NCBI RefSeq assembly: GCF_048571125.1
Contig: NZ_CP182343.1
Coordinates: 992,001-1,056,000 of the forward strand
Direction: 5' to 3'
Source of the DNA: Arcobacter siniprincipis
GTDB lineage: Bacteria; Campylobacterota; Campylobacteria; Campylobacterales; Arcobacteraceae
Length of the DNA stretch: 64,000 bases
Numbering within the stretch: the stretch's first letter is position 1; each line of letters opens with the position of its first letter. A program made the translations under genes and the position numbers. Shown piece by piece: positions 18,977 through 26,255 of this stretch. The notes under the pieces were generated by a model. That model did no database searches, was not told the DNA's origin, and was given only the letters and a program-made list of their open reading frames with translations.

Positions 18977-19258
18977 TTTTGTATATTTTGATGTAGATAA
19001 AACAACACCTTCATATGAAGTTGTTTTAATAGCTGCTAATATATCAGCTAGCTTAACTTTATCATCATAAATAACGGTTGCTTTTTTTGTATTTAGTTTA
19101 ACACTAACTTTTTCTACACCATCAACTTTTTTAATGGCTTTTTTTACAGCAATAGTACATAAAGGACAATGCATTTTTTCAACTTTTATAATGCTAATAT
19201 TTGAAGCAAAAATAAAAGAACATAAAGATAAAAATAAAATAAGTGTTTTCATATTCAA
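18974..19258 (-). CDS. Periplasmic heavy-metal-associated (MerP-like) protein
   Basis: This 94-residue protein has a signal peptide (residues 1-18) and a single HMA domain. Its metal motif is MHCPLC (the GMTCxxC variant of this fold), followed by the typical VKKAIKKVDGVEKVSVKLNTKKATVIYDD. It overlaps the MerT-like gene by four bases. With that membrane protein it could hand a soft metal ion across the inner membrane. There is no merA or merR here, so classical mercury resistance is not supported. Confidence 0.85.
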   Translation of the reverse strand: MNMKTLILFLSLCSFIFASNISIIKVEKMHCPLCTIAVKKAIKKVDGVEKVSVKLNTKKATVIYDDKVKLADILAAIKTTSYEGVVLSTSKYTK

Positions 19259-19581
19259 TCCATAAATAGTGGTATTAGTTCAGGGTATAGTAATAAAAAA
19301 AAGATTAAAGAAAAAAATAGTGTTGCAAAGATAATGTGTATTGTTCTTTGTTTTTTTGTACATTTACATGATATTTTCTTTTTAAATCTTTTAACTGCAA
19401 AAAACAACAGTGCAAAGGTTATTATAACCATTGGAATTCTTAAAAAATCAAGCTCAGTAAAATAGGTCAATACTCCACTTGATATTCCAAAAAATAAGAA
19501 TAAAAATGCTGGTAAACAGCATAGTGTTGATAAAAGGGCAGTTATTACTGCTCCTATTATCGGAATATTTATTTTATTCAC
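19255..19581 (-). CDS. MerT-like small membrane transporter
   Basis: This 108-residue protein has three membrane helices. The first ends with the vicinal Cys pair in TALLSTLCCLPAFLF, as in MerT/MerC-type metal importers, and a second Cys pair (CKCTKK) is in the cytoplasmic loop. It is coupled on both sides by 4-base overlaps to the transglutaminase-like and MerP-like genes. Transport of a soft metal is inferred from the Cys motifs. Confidence 0.75.
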   Translation of the reverse strand: MNKINIPIIGAVITALLSTLCCLPAFLFLFFGISSGVLTYFTELDFLRIPMVIITFALLFFAVKRFKKKISCKCTKKQRTIHIIFATLFFSLIFFLLLYPELIPLFMD

Positions 19582-20669
19582 TTATGTTCTTGCGAAATAT
19601 AGCTATAAGAGAAGTTTTTCGCATCATAATAATCTAATGGATCTTCTCCATTTTCTGCATATGGATATCCTAACATATTAAGTGGATATTGTGCAGGTTT
19701 TGGATTTAGTACGAAATCTCTTGCGTAGTTAAATGCTACCCAATTCATTTCCCAATTTCCAAACATGAATTTTTTTGCATCTTTTACTTTTTGATCTTCA
19801 TTTGTAAGTTTTTCTGCAAGTCTTACTTTTGTAACATCAGCAGGATCAGCAGGAACCCATCCTAAACCACTTATATAAAATTCAGCACGACAATGTTGAC
19901 CACCAGTTATTTTTGCTAAACCATTTTCATCTGCTTTACCACAAGCTTTTGCGATTTTTGATTTACCAACTCTTATTCCAAATACTTCTCTTGCTGGAAT
20001 ATTTGCATTTCTAAGTAGTGTTACAAATACAGAACTAATATCTGTACATTTTCCACCATAAATTTTTTCTTCGATTGCTTTTTTAGCATCACCAACTCCA
20101 CAACCAATTACACTATTATCTCTGTACATAGTTGTAACTGTCCAATCATAGATTGCTTTAGCTTTTTCAAGTGGAGTTTTTGCATCTTTGATTATATTAT
20201 CAGTAAATGCTTTCATTTTATCACTTACTGGAATATGTTTAGTTCCTTCTAAGAATTTTTGAACATCTTTAGGATAGTTCATATTATTTTTAGCAAGTTT
20301 TAGATTATGTTCTTTTTGCATAGTTACCATGTCAATTTTAACAGTTAAGACTCTTGTTTCAGTCCCTTTGTTCCATTTTACATAAAGTACTTTTGTATCA
20401 TAATCATTTTTTGCTATATATGCTTCTGCATAGTTTCCTTCATATTTTAAGTTTGCAACTTTTTGATAAGTAGAATCTAAAGGAAGTGGAACCCATAGTT
20501 GAGTCTCTTCATCACTTGGTTTGATTTCAAATTTATTTGTAATTGTAAATTTTCTAGTTCCTTCTTTGATTCCAAAAGCGTTTGTTTCTTTTGCACTTAA
20601 AAAGCTTGGACTTACAAGCATAGTTGTAGTAAGTAGTGCTGAACCTTTTAAAAATGTTCTTCTTTCCAT
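19578..20669 (-). CDS. Tat-exported transglutaminase-like protein
   Basis: This 363-residue protein has a Tat signal (ERRTFLKGSA). A transglutaminase-like core shows Cys in YGGKCTDISSVFVTLLR (about residue 210), His in GGQHCRAEFYISG and Asp in WVPADPADVTK, so the protease-like triad is intact. Extra Cys residues (VIGCGVGDA, KACGKAD) are near the active site. It is first in an operon with MerT- and MerP-like genes. The substrate is unknown; it may be a peptidase or amidase in the periplasm. Confidence 0.83.
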   Translation of the reverse strand: MERRTFLKGSALLTTTMLVSPSFLSAKETNAFGIKEGTRKFTITNKFEIKPSDEETQLWVPLPLDSTYQKVANLKYEGNYAEAYIAKNDYDTKVLYVKWNKGTETRVLTVKIDMVTMQKEHNLKLAKNNMNYPKDVQKFLEGTKHIPVSDKMKAFTDNIIKDAKTPLEKAKAIYDWTVTTMYRDNSVIGCGVGDAKKAIEEKIYGGKCTDISSVFVTLLRNANIPAREVFGIRVGKSKIAKACGKADENGLAKITGGQHCRAEFYISGLGWVPADPADVTKVRLAEKLTNEDQKVKDAKKFMFGNWEMNWVAFNYARDFVLNPKPAQYPLNMLGYPYAENGEDPLDYYDAKNFSYSYISQEHK

Positions 20670-20790
20670 GGATAATAACCTCTAATAGTGTTTTGTTCTA
20701 TCAAGAGATAAAGTAAATAAATTCACATTAACTCAAACCATAACCTATGGTCTTGAACTATATTTATCTTGAAATATTATTGTAAGCTTC

Positions 20791-20851
20791 ATAAACAAGT
20801 GCTTAAAAAGTAAAAAATATTTGACCTAGTTTAAACATTTATTAATATAAT
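20791..20851 (+). promoter_or_regulatory. yedF promoter with upstream selenium-locus motif
   Basis: A 26-bp motif starting ATAAACAAGTGCTTAAAAAG (20791-20816) lies just before TTGACC (20821-20826) and TATAAT (20846-20851; 19-bp spacer). A copy with one difference occurs upstream of selD (23542-23567). It may be an activator site shared by the selenium genes. Confidence 0.55.
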
Positions 20852-20907
20852 GAAGCGTAAAATTATTTTATATTAAACTATGTATTAGTTATACAAAAAG
20901 GTATAAA

Positions 20908-21249
20908 ATGAAAACTATGAAAAAAACTCTATTTTTAAAATCAGATAAAATCGGTGATGGTGAATTAGGCTCAATGCTAACAAAAGGCTTTTTAAGTGCA
21001 ATTCTTGAACAAGAAAATACACCTAAATCTATTATTTGCGTTAATAGTGCTGTTCTTTTGACTACAGAAAAAGAAGATAATGAGATACTTATTATCTTGA
21101 AAAAGATAGAAGAAAAAGGTGTTAAAATCTACTCTTGTGGAACTTGTCTTGATTATTATAATAAGAGAGATGATTTAAAAGTTGGAGTTGCTGGTAATGC
21201 AATGGATATTGTAAACTCTCTTCTAAGTGAAGATATAGTTACTTTTTAA
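20908..21249 (+). CDS. YedF-like selenium-metabolism protein (DsrE-like domain)
   Basis: This 113-residue protein has the DsrE/YedF core: LFLKSDKIGDGELGSMLTKGFL, INSAVLLTT-like strand, and the conserved KIYSCGTCLDYY loop. It lacks the N-terminal TusA/SirA half found in full-length YedF, so it is the second domain alone. YedF proteins co-occur with Sec or selenouridine systems. Placement beside selD/selA/selB supports a selenium role, but the molecular function is unknown. Confidence 0.8.
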   Translation: MKTMKKTLFLKSDKIGDGELGSMLTKGFLSAILEQENTPKSIICVNSAVLLTTEKEDNEILIILKKIEEKGVKIYSCGTCLDYYNKRDDLKVGVAGNAMDIVNSLLSEDIVTF

Positions 21250-21256
21250 TTAATTT

Positions 21257-21284
21257 AATCAGCAGAGATTTTTCTCTGTTGATT
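21257..21284. terminator. Bidirectional terminator between yedF and the activase gene
   Basis: A 12-bp stem AATCAGCAGAGA / TCTCTGTTGATT (one G-T pair) with a TTTT loop, located between convergent genes. Confidence 0.8.
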
Positions 21285-21294
21285 AAAATCATAT

Positions 21295-22050
21295 TTATTG
21301 AATAATCTCATATCCACAAAGAGCTGCACCAATTGCTCCTGTTAATTGAGGATATTTAGATGGAATAATAGTTTTTTCCAATTTTTCAGATAATAACTTT
21401 ACTAAGAAATTATCTAAAGCACCTCCACCTGTAAAGAGTATAATCTCACTTTTACAAGCAAACTTGCTAGCCATAGATGCAAGTCTTGAAGCTATTGATT
21501 CATGTACTGCATAACAGATATTTGAAGCACTCTCTCTTTTTGCAATCAATGAAACTACTTCTGATTCTGCAAAAACAGCACACATACTTGAAATAGATAA
21601 TTTTTTATTAGCATCAAATCCAATCTTTGAAAATTCATCTAGATTTAGACCCATTCTGTTTGCGGCTATTTCTAAAAACTTACCAGTTCCCGCCGCACAT
21701 TTGTCATTCATCTTAAAATCTACAAAACCTCCACTTTTATCTAGAAGTATTACTTTACTATCTTGTCCTCCCAAATCAATAACCATTTGGGCATTGTTAT
21801 TAAAAAAATATGCGCCTTTTGCATGTGCTTTTATTTCGCTTATTACAGGACATGAGAAGGTTTCTTCTATCATGTGTCTACCATATCCTGTGGAAACTAA
21901 CATTTTTATATCTTTATCTTTTAGATATTTTTTTACTATTTCATCTTGATTTACAATAGTTGGAATAACACTCATTTCAACTATTTCTTTTTTTTCATTG
22001 ATTCCACAAATTTTTGTATATGTGGAACCAACATCAACTCCCCAATACAT
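21295..22050 (-). CDS. Acyl-CoA dehydratase activase-type ATPase (BadF/HgdC family)
   Basis: This 251-residue ASKHA-fold ATPase has phosphate-binding motifs GVDVGSTYTKI and DLGGQDSKVI, the cluster-ligand region NDKCAAGTGKFLE and SSMCAVFAESEVVSL, and GGGALDNF. Such homodimers carry one [4Fe-4S] cluster and use ATP to inject a low-potential electron into a partner reductase. Its start overlaps the stop of the partner gene by one base, so the two are coupled. Confidence 0.9.
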   Translation of the reverse strand: MYWGVDVGSTYTKICGINEKKEIVEMSVIPTIVNQDEIVKKYLKDKDIKMLVSTGYGRHMIEETFSCPVISEIKAHAKGAYFFNNNAQMVIDLGGQDSKVILLDKSGGFVDFKMNDKCAAGTGKFLEIAANRMGLNLDEFSKIGFDANKKLSISSMCAVFAESEVVSLIAKRESASNICYAVHESIASRLASMASKFACKSEIILFTGGGALDNFLVKLLSEKLEKTIIPSKYPQLTGAIGAALCGYEIIQ

Positions 22051-23372
22051 TAGCTTTTTGATTTTAATTTAGTTGCTTTTTTCTTAAAAGAGATACTTTC
22101 TAAGAAAGCTTCAACTCTTGTTTTTATTTGTCCTGCATCTTCAGGAGAATAGTCTGATTCAATCACTAAACAAGGAATTCCAGCTGCTTCTAAAGCTTCT
22201 GTTACTAGGAAAGACTCTACATTATATGTATGGCAAAAAGATAGTGTATAATATATAACTCCATCTGCTTTTCTATCTTTGTACATTTTTAAGATTTTGT
22301 CAATTCTTGGTGTATTTGGAGTAAAACAGGCACAATCAACTGCACTATATCTTTTCATAAGTTCACTCATCAAATCATCTTCATTTTTGATATTATCGAT
22401 ATCTACATTGTCTTTATAATATCTATGTCCAATACATGACTCTTCATTTATAATAGCACCACCTGAACTTTCAACAGCAGTGTGAAGTTTCCAATTTGGT
22501 GGAGCAATAGGAGTTCCTAAAATCATAAGTCTTGGAGTATCTTTTTCAAATACTGAAATCTTATCTTCAACTCTTTTTTCTAATTCATCACAAAGTTCAT
22601 TTACTTTTTGTGTATATCTTTTTGAATCATCTAAAAATCCCATTTGTGTAACAAATAGTGCATCTTTTCCTGTTATTGGCATAACTTCTGGATTTAGACC
22701 TCTTAGAGAATCAAGTCTTAAAAGTGCTTTTCTTTTTTCATTTATAATTCTTGTACCTTCTAACATCTCTTCAAGACTTAGTTTTTTTCCAGTAACTTCT
22801 TCAATATGTTCTTTAAATTCTCCTATCTCTTCTTTCCACATTTTTAAATCTTTATCTCTTTTCATATGTGGAATATTCATAACATGTACTGGATGATGTT
22901 TATTTAGTATTTCCCATGTTTTTTTCTTAGCTTCACAGGTTGTTTCGCCGTAAATAAAATCAGCAGATTGAGTATAAGCACAGGTTCTTTGAAGTTTAAA
23001 TCCATGAGCTGATTTGATTAAAGGACAGATATTTCTAGGAAGTTCAGTCTCAGCATCTGCTATTGTTGCAGGGCTTCCTCCACATAAACCAAAACATGCA
23101 CCACCAGCTCCTACAATAATCTCTTCTGGTACAAAGATACAAAATGTACCAACAGCTGGTTTCTTTTGCTTTTTAAGTTCATTGATTTCAGCGATTCTTT
23201 GACCTTGGATTTCACTCATAAACCAATCAAAGTATTTCATACCCTCTGGTCTATTTTTTTGAGACATAAATTGAGCCCTATAAGATTCAAGTCCCATATT
23301 CATCATTTTTGCATGTCTATCAACATCAACATTAATTTCTGAAAGTAATTTTCTGTGTTCTTCTACACTCAT
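22050..23372 (-). CDS. Double-cubane-cluster anaerobic reductase (HgdB/YjiM-like)
   Basis: This 440-residue member of the 2-hydroxyacyl-CoA dehydratase HgdB/D family is in the single-gene (YjiM-like) branch. Visible Cys positions include FGLCGGSPATIADAE, RNICPLIKSAHGF, RTCAYTQSADFIYGETTCEAKK, NEESCIGHRYY and VDCACFTPN, consistent with a double-cubane [8Fe-9S] cofactor. With the adjacent activase it would form an ATP-driven low-potential reductase. Its natural substrate is unknown. The position between yedF and selD raises a selenium-related role, which is an inference only. Confidence 0.82.
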   Translation of the reverse strand: MSVEEHRKLLSEINVDVDRHAKMMNMGLESYRAQFMSQKNRPEGMKYFDWFMSEIQGQRIAEINELKKQKKPAVGTFCIFVPEEIIVGAGGACFGLCGGSPATIADAETELPRNICPLIKSAHGFKLQRTCAYTQSADFIYGETTCEAKKKTWEILNKHHPVHVMNIPHMKRDKDLKMWKEEIGEFKEHIEEVTGKKLSLEEMLEGTRIINEKRKALLRLDSLRGLNPEVMPITGKDALFVTQMGFLDDSKRYTQKVNELCDELEKRVEDKISVFEKDTPRLMILGTPIAPPNWKLHTAVESSGGAIINEESCIGHRYYKDNVDIDNIKNEDDLMSELMKRYSAVDCACFTPNTPRIDKILKMYKDRKADGVIYYTLSFCHTYNVESFLVTEALEAAGIPCLVIESDYSPEDAGQIKTRVEAFLESISFKKKATKLKSKS

Positions 23373-23541
23373 AATTTTTCCTTGTATTATAATTATTATT
23401 TATACATGAAAAAAAAGAAAATATTATAAACAAGCTTTTAAATCATGTATGTCTAAGCCTTAGACCGCAAAAAGCAAAAAATTTAATATTATTTTATAAG
23501 CTTAAATTTTACTTATTAAATAAAACTATATTCCATTCTTA

Positions 23542-23614
23542 ATAAACAAGAGCTTAAAAAGTAAAAACAATTTTACTAATGTTAAATCTATATTTAACTA
23601 AAAAAAGATATAAT
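23542..23614 (+). promoter_or_regulatory. Selenium-locus motif and -10 box upstream of selD
   Basis: The 26-bp motif (23542-23567) differs by one base from the one upstream of yedF. A TATAAT lies at 23609-23614. A partial third copy (ATAAACAAGCTTTTAAA) is at about 23425-23441, near the divergent reductase gene. Confidence 0.5.
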
Positions 23615-23628
23615 CACACTAATTAATT

Positions 23629-23702
23629 TGCATTAACTCATGGGTTGGGTTTACATAAGATGTGATACTTTCTATTTCTACATAAACTAATCCATTAATG
23701 CA
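23629..23702 (+). promoter_or_regulatory. Long hairpin in the selD leader
   Basis: The arms 23629-23653 and 23683-23702 pair through TGCATTAA/TTAATGCA, and then TGGGTTGGGTTTA with TAAACTAATCCA, with small bulges. The loop is 29 bases. It ends nine bases before the SD of selD, so it could expose or hide the ribosome site. No known riboswitch class is recognised. Confidence 0.45.
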
Positions 23703-23717
23703 TTCACAAGGGAAATA

Positions 23718-24752
23718 ATGAACAACAGATATAAATTAACAAAATTTGTTCAAGCTGCTGGTTGAGCTGCAAAGATGGGTCCGGGTGATCTTAAACAATC
23801 TCTTTGTAATCTTAGACCGACAGATGAAAAAGTTTTAGTAAGTTTTGAAAATAGTGAAGATGCTTGTGTTTACCAAATAAGTGAAGACAATGCCTTAGTT
23901 CAAACACTTGATTTTATTACTCCAGTTGTTGATGATCCTTATATTTATGGGAAAATAGCTGCTGCAAATTCACTTAGTGATATTTTTGCTATGGGAGCTG
24001 AAGTAAAAACTGCTATGAATATAGTCGGTTTTGATGCAAAAAACCATGGAAGAGAAGTATTAGCAGAAATTTTAAATGGTGGAAATGAAAAAATAAAAGA
24101 GTGTGGTGGAGTTTTGATGGGTGGACATACTATTGAAAGTCCAGAAATGTATTATGGCTTATCAGTAACAGGTATGATTCATCCAAACAAAATATATAGA
24201 AATAATACTGCAAAAATAGGGCATGTATTGGTTCTAACTAAACCAATAGGAATGGGTATTTTAACTACAGCTATTAAAAGAGATTTATTAAGTGAAGAAA
24301 GAACATTGGAAGCTATAAAAATAATGGAGACATTAAATTATTTGCCATCAAAGATATTACGACAATATGATGTGAGCTCTTGTACAGATATTACTGGGTT
24401 TGGACTAATTGGACATGCCTTTGAATCAACAAATCCTACAACTACATTTGCAATACATTGTGGAGAAGTTCCTGTTATAAAAGATGCTTATGAATTAGCT
24501 GAACAAGGTGTGGTTCCTGGTGGTTCTAAGAGAAATTTAAAGTATCTTGAAGATAAGATGACAGTAATGTGTGCAGATGAAAAATGTAAACTTATGTATT
24601 GTGATGCTCAAACTTCAGGCGGCTTATTAGTTGCTATGGATAAAGATGATGCAAAAGAGTATATAAAAAAAGTAGAAGAGTTAACTTATGGTTATGCTGC
24701 AATTATAGGGGAAGTTATTCCAAGGGGAGTTACACCAATTATGATTTATTAA
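23718..24752 (+). CDS. selD: Selenophosphate synthase SelD, itself a selenoprotein
   Basis: This 344-residue protein is read from ATG 23718 through an in-frame TGA at 23763 (codon 16). The active-site loop is TKFVQAAG-U-AAKMGPGD, where Sec replaces the usual Cys and Lys follows three residues later. The ATP-binding core includes DFITPVVDDPYIYGKIAAAN, SDIFAMGA, GGHTIESPE and TDITGFGLIGHA. It makes selenophosphate from selenide and ATP for SelA. Annotation beginning at the later ATG (23775) would remove the catalytic residue. Confidence 0.95.
23763..23791 (+). promoter_or_regulatory. SECIS-like hairpin with Sec TGA of selD
   Basis: Counting from the TGA, bases 15-19 and 25-29 can pair (GGGTC / GATCT, with G-T pairs) around the 5-base loop CGGGT. 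This is two bases closer to the TGA than the fdhA stems and weaker. Confidence 0.6.
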
Positions 24753-24753
24753 T

Positions 24754-24853
24754 TGGCGAGAAGATGAAGGAATCGAACCTCCCACGGCGTATTACACATA
24801 AACCGTCAATCAGGGTTGAAGCCTGTGGTGCCCACCAGGTACACTTATCTCCC
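24754..24853 (-). tRNA. selC: tRNA-Sec (anticodon TCA)
   Basis: On the minus strand this reads GGGAGAT..., an anticodon arm CAGG-CTTCAAC-CCTG with TCA in the loop, a long variable arm (ACGG...CCGT), a T arm GGAGG-TTCGATT-CCTTC and encoded 3' GCCA. The long extra arm and TCA anticodon identify tRNA-Sec. The 5' end is uncertain: GGGAGAT pairs with ATCTTCT, leaving one extra C before the GCCA end, or an eighth U-C mismatch. It lies antisense between selD and selA. Confidence 0.92.
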
Positions 24854-24908
24854 AAAGTAAGTGGGAATCTTACATTAAATATTTTTAAAAACATCTGAAA
24901 GGGTCAAA

Positions 24909-26255
24909 ATGAGTTTACTCAAGGCTATTCCAAAAATTGATAAGTTTGTATCAAAGAAGAATTTTGATGGATATTCAATTAACTTAATTACTAAAATATC
25001 ACAAGTGATAATTGAGAACTTGAGAAGTGAAATACTTCAAAAAAATATTAGTGAAATAAATGAAGATAAATTAGTAGAAGAAGTTCTTAAAACATATGAA
25101 GAATTAGTATCTCCTTCTTTACAAAAAGTTATAAATGCTACAGGAATAATAGTACATACAAATTTAGGTAGAAGTTTATTGAGTAAACAAAGTTTAGAAA
25201 AAGCTATAGAAATAGCAACTTCATATAATAATTTGGAATATGACTTAAAAAAAGGTCAAAGAGGTGAGAGATATGCCCATATTGTAAAAACATTACAAGC
25301 TTTGACTGGATGTGAAGATGCAATAGTTGTAAATAACAACGCAAGTGCAGTTTTTCTTATCATGAATACTTTTGCTAAAAATAAAGAAGTAGTAGTAAGT
25401 AGAGGAGAACTAGTTGAAATAGGTGGAAGCTTTAGAGTTCCAGAAGTTATGGCTCAAAGTGGTGCAATTTTAAAAGAGATAGGAACTACAAATAAAACTC
25501 ACTTAAGAGACTATGAAAACGCTATCAATGAAAATACTTCTATGCTTATGAAAGTACATAAATCAAACTATACTATTGAAGGATTTAGTAGTGATGTGGA
25601 GTTTGAGGATATAGTAAAAGTTGCTTCACAAAATGAGGTAATAGATTATTATGATATGGGAAGTGGACATATGATTGACTTACCTTTTAATCTATCAAGT
25701 GCAGAACCATCTATTTTAAAAATTATGGAATACAATCCTAGCCTTTTAAGCTTCTCAGGAGATAAACTTTTAGGAAGTGTTCAAGCTGGTATAATCATAG
25801 GAAAAAAAGAGCTAATAGCCAAAATTAAAAAGAATCAACTTCTAAGAATGTTAAGAGTTGATAAAATCACTTTATCAATACTTGAAGACACACTAAATTC
25901 GTATTTAACTGATAACTTAGAAAATATTCCTACACTAAATATGTTATATACTAAAATAGAAGTTTTAGAGCAAAGAGCAAATAAATTAAAAATACTAATA
26001 GATACTATTTGTAAATGTGAAGTGATAAAAAATCAAACACTTATAGGTGGAGGAACAACTCCAAATAAAAAGATACCAACTATTGCATTAACATTGGAAT
26101 ATAAAGATTTTAAACCAAATAAAATAGAGCAGTTATTGAGAAAAAATAATTTAATCACTAGAATAGAAAATGAAAAAGTATTATTGGATTTTAGAACTAT
26201 TCAAGAAGATGAGATAGAAGAAATAGAAAGTATAATTAAAAGGGTATTTAAATAA
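24909..26255 (+). CDS. selA: L-seryl-tRNA(Sec) selenium transferase SelA
   Basis: This 448-residue PLP enzyme has the N-terminal SelA domain, TGIIVHTNLGRSLLS, and the PLP-lysine motif SFSGDKLLGSVQAGIIIG (usual form GDKLLGGPQAG). It converts Ser-tRNA(Sec) to Sec-tRNA(Sec) using selenophosphate. SD GAAAGGG precedes the ATG. Its stop overlaps the start of selB by one base (TAATG). Confidence 0.96.
   Translation: MSLLKAIPKIDKFVSKKNFDGYSINLITKISQVIIENLRSEILQKNISEINEDKLVEEVLKTYEELVSPSLQKVINATGIIVHTNLGRSLLSKQSLEKAIEIATSYNNLEYDLKKGQRGERYAHIVKTLQALTGCEDAIVVNNNASAVFLIMNTFAKNKEVVVSRGELVEIGGSFRVPEVMAQSGAILKEIGTTNKTHLRDYENAINENTSMLMKVHKSNYTIEGFSSDVEFEDIVKVASQNEVIDYYDMGSGHMIDLPFNLSSAEPSILKIMEYNPSLLSFSGDKLLGSVQAGIIIGKKELIAKIKKNQLLRMLRVDKITLSILEDTLNSYLTDNLENIPTLNMLYTKIEVLEQRANKLKILIDTICKCEVIKNQTLIGGGTTPNKKIPTIALTLEYKDFKPNKIEQLLRKNNLITRIENEKVLLDFRTIQEDEIEEIESIIKRVFK

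Noticed and set aside
18974..19581. Mercury-resistance operon
   Set aside because: MerT- and MerP-like genes are present, but merA and merR are absent and the leading gene is a transglutaminase-like protein.
23775..24752. Shorter selD beginning at the ATG after the TGA
   Set aside because: It would lack the catalytic Sec and Lys loop. The frame upstream has a good SD and encodes the conserved N-terminus.
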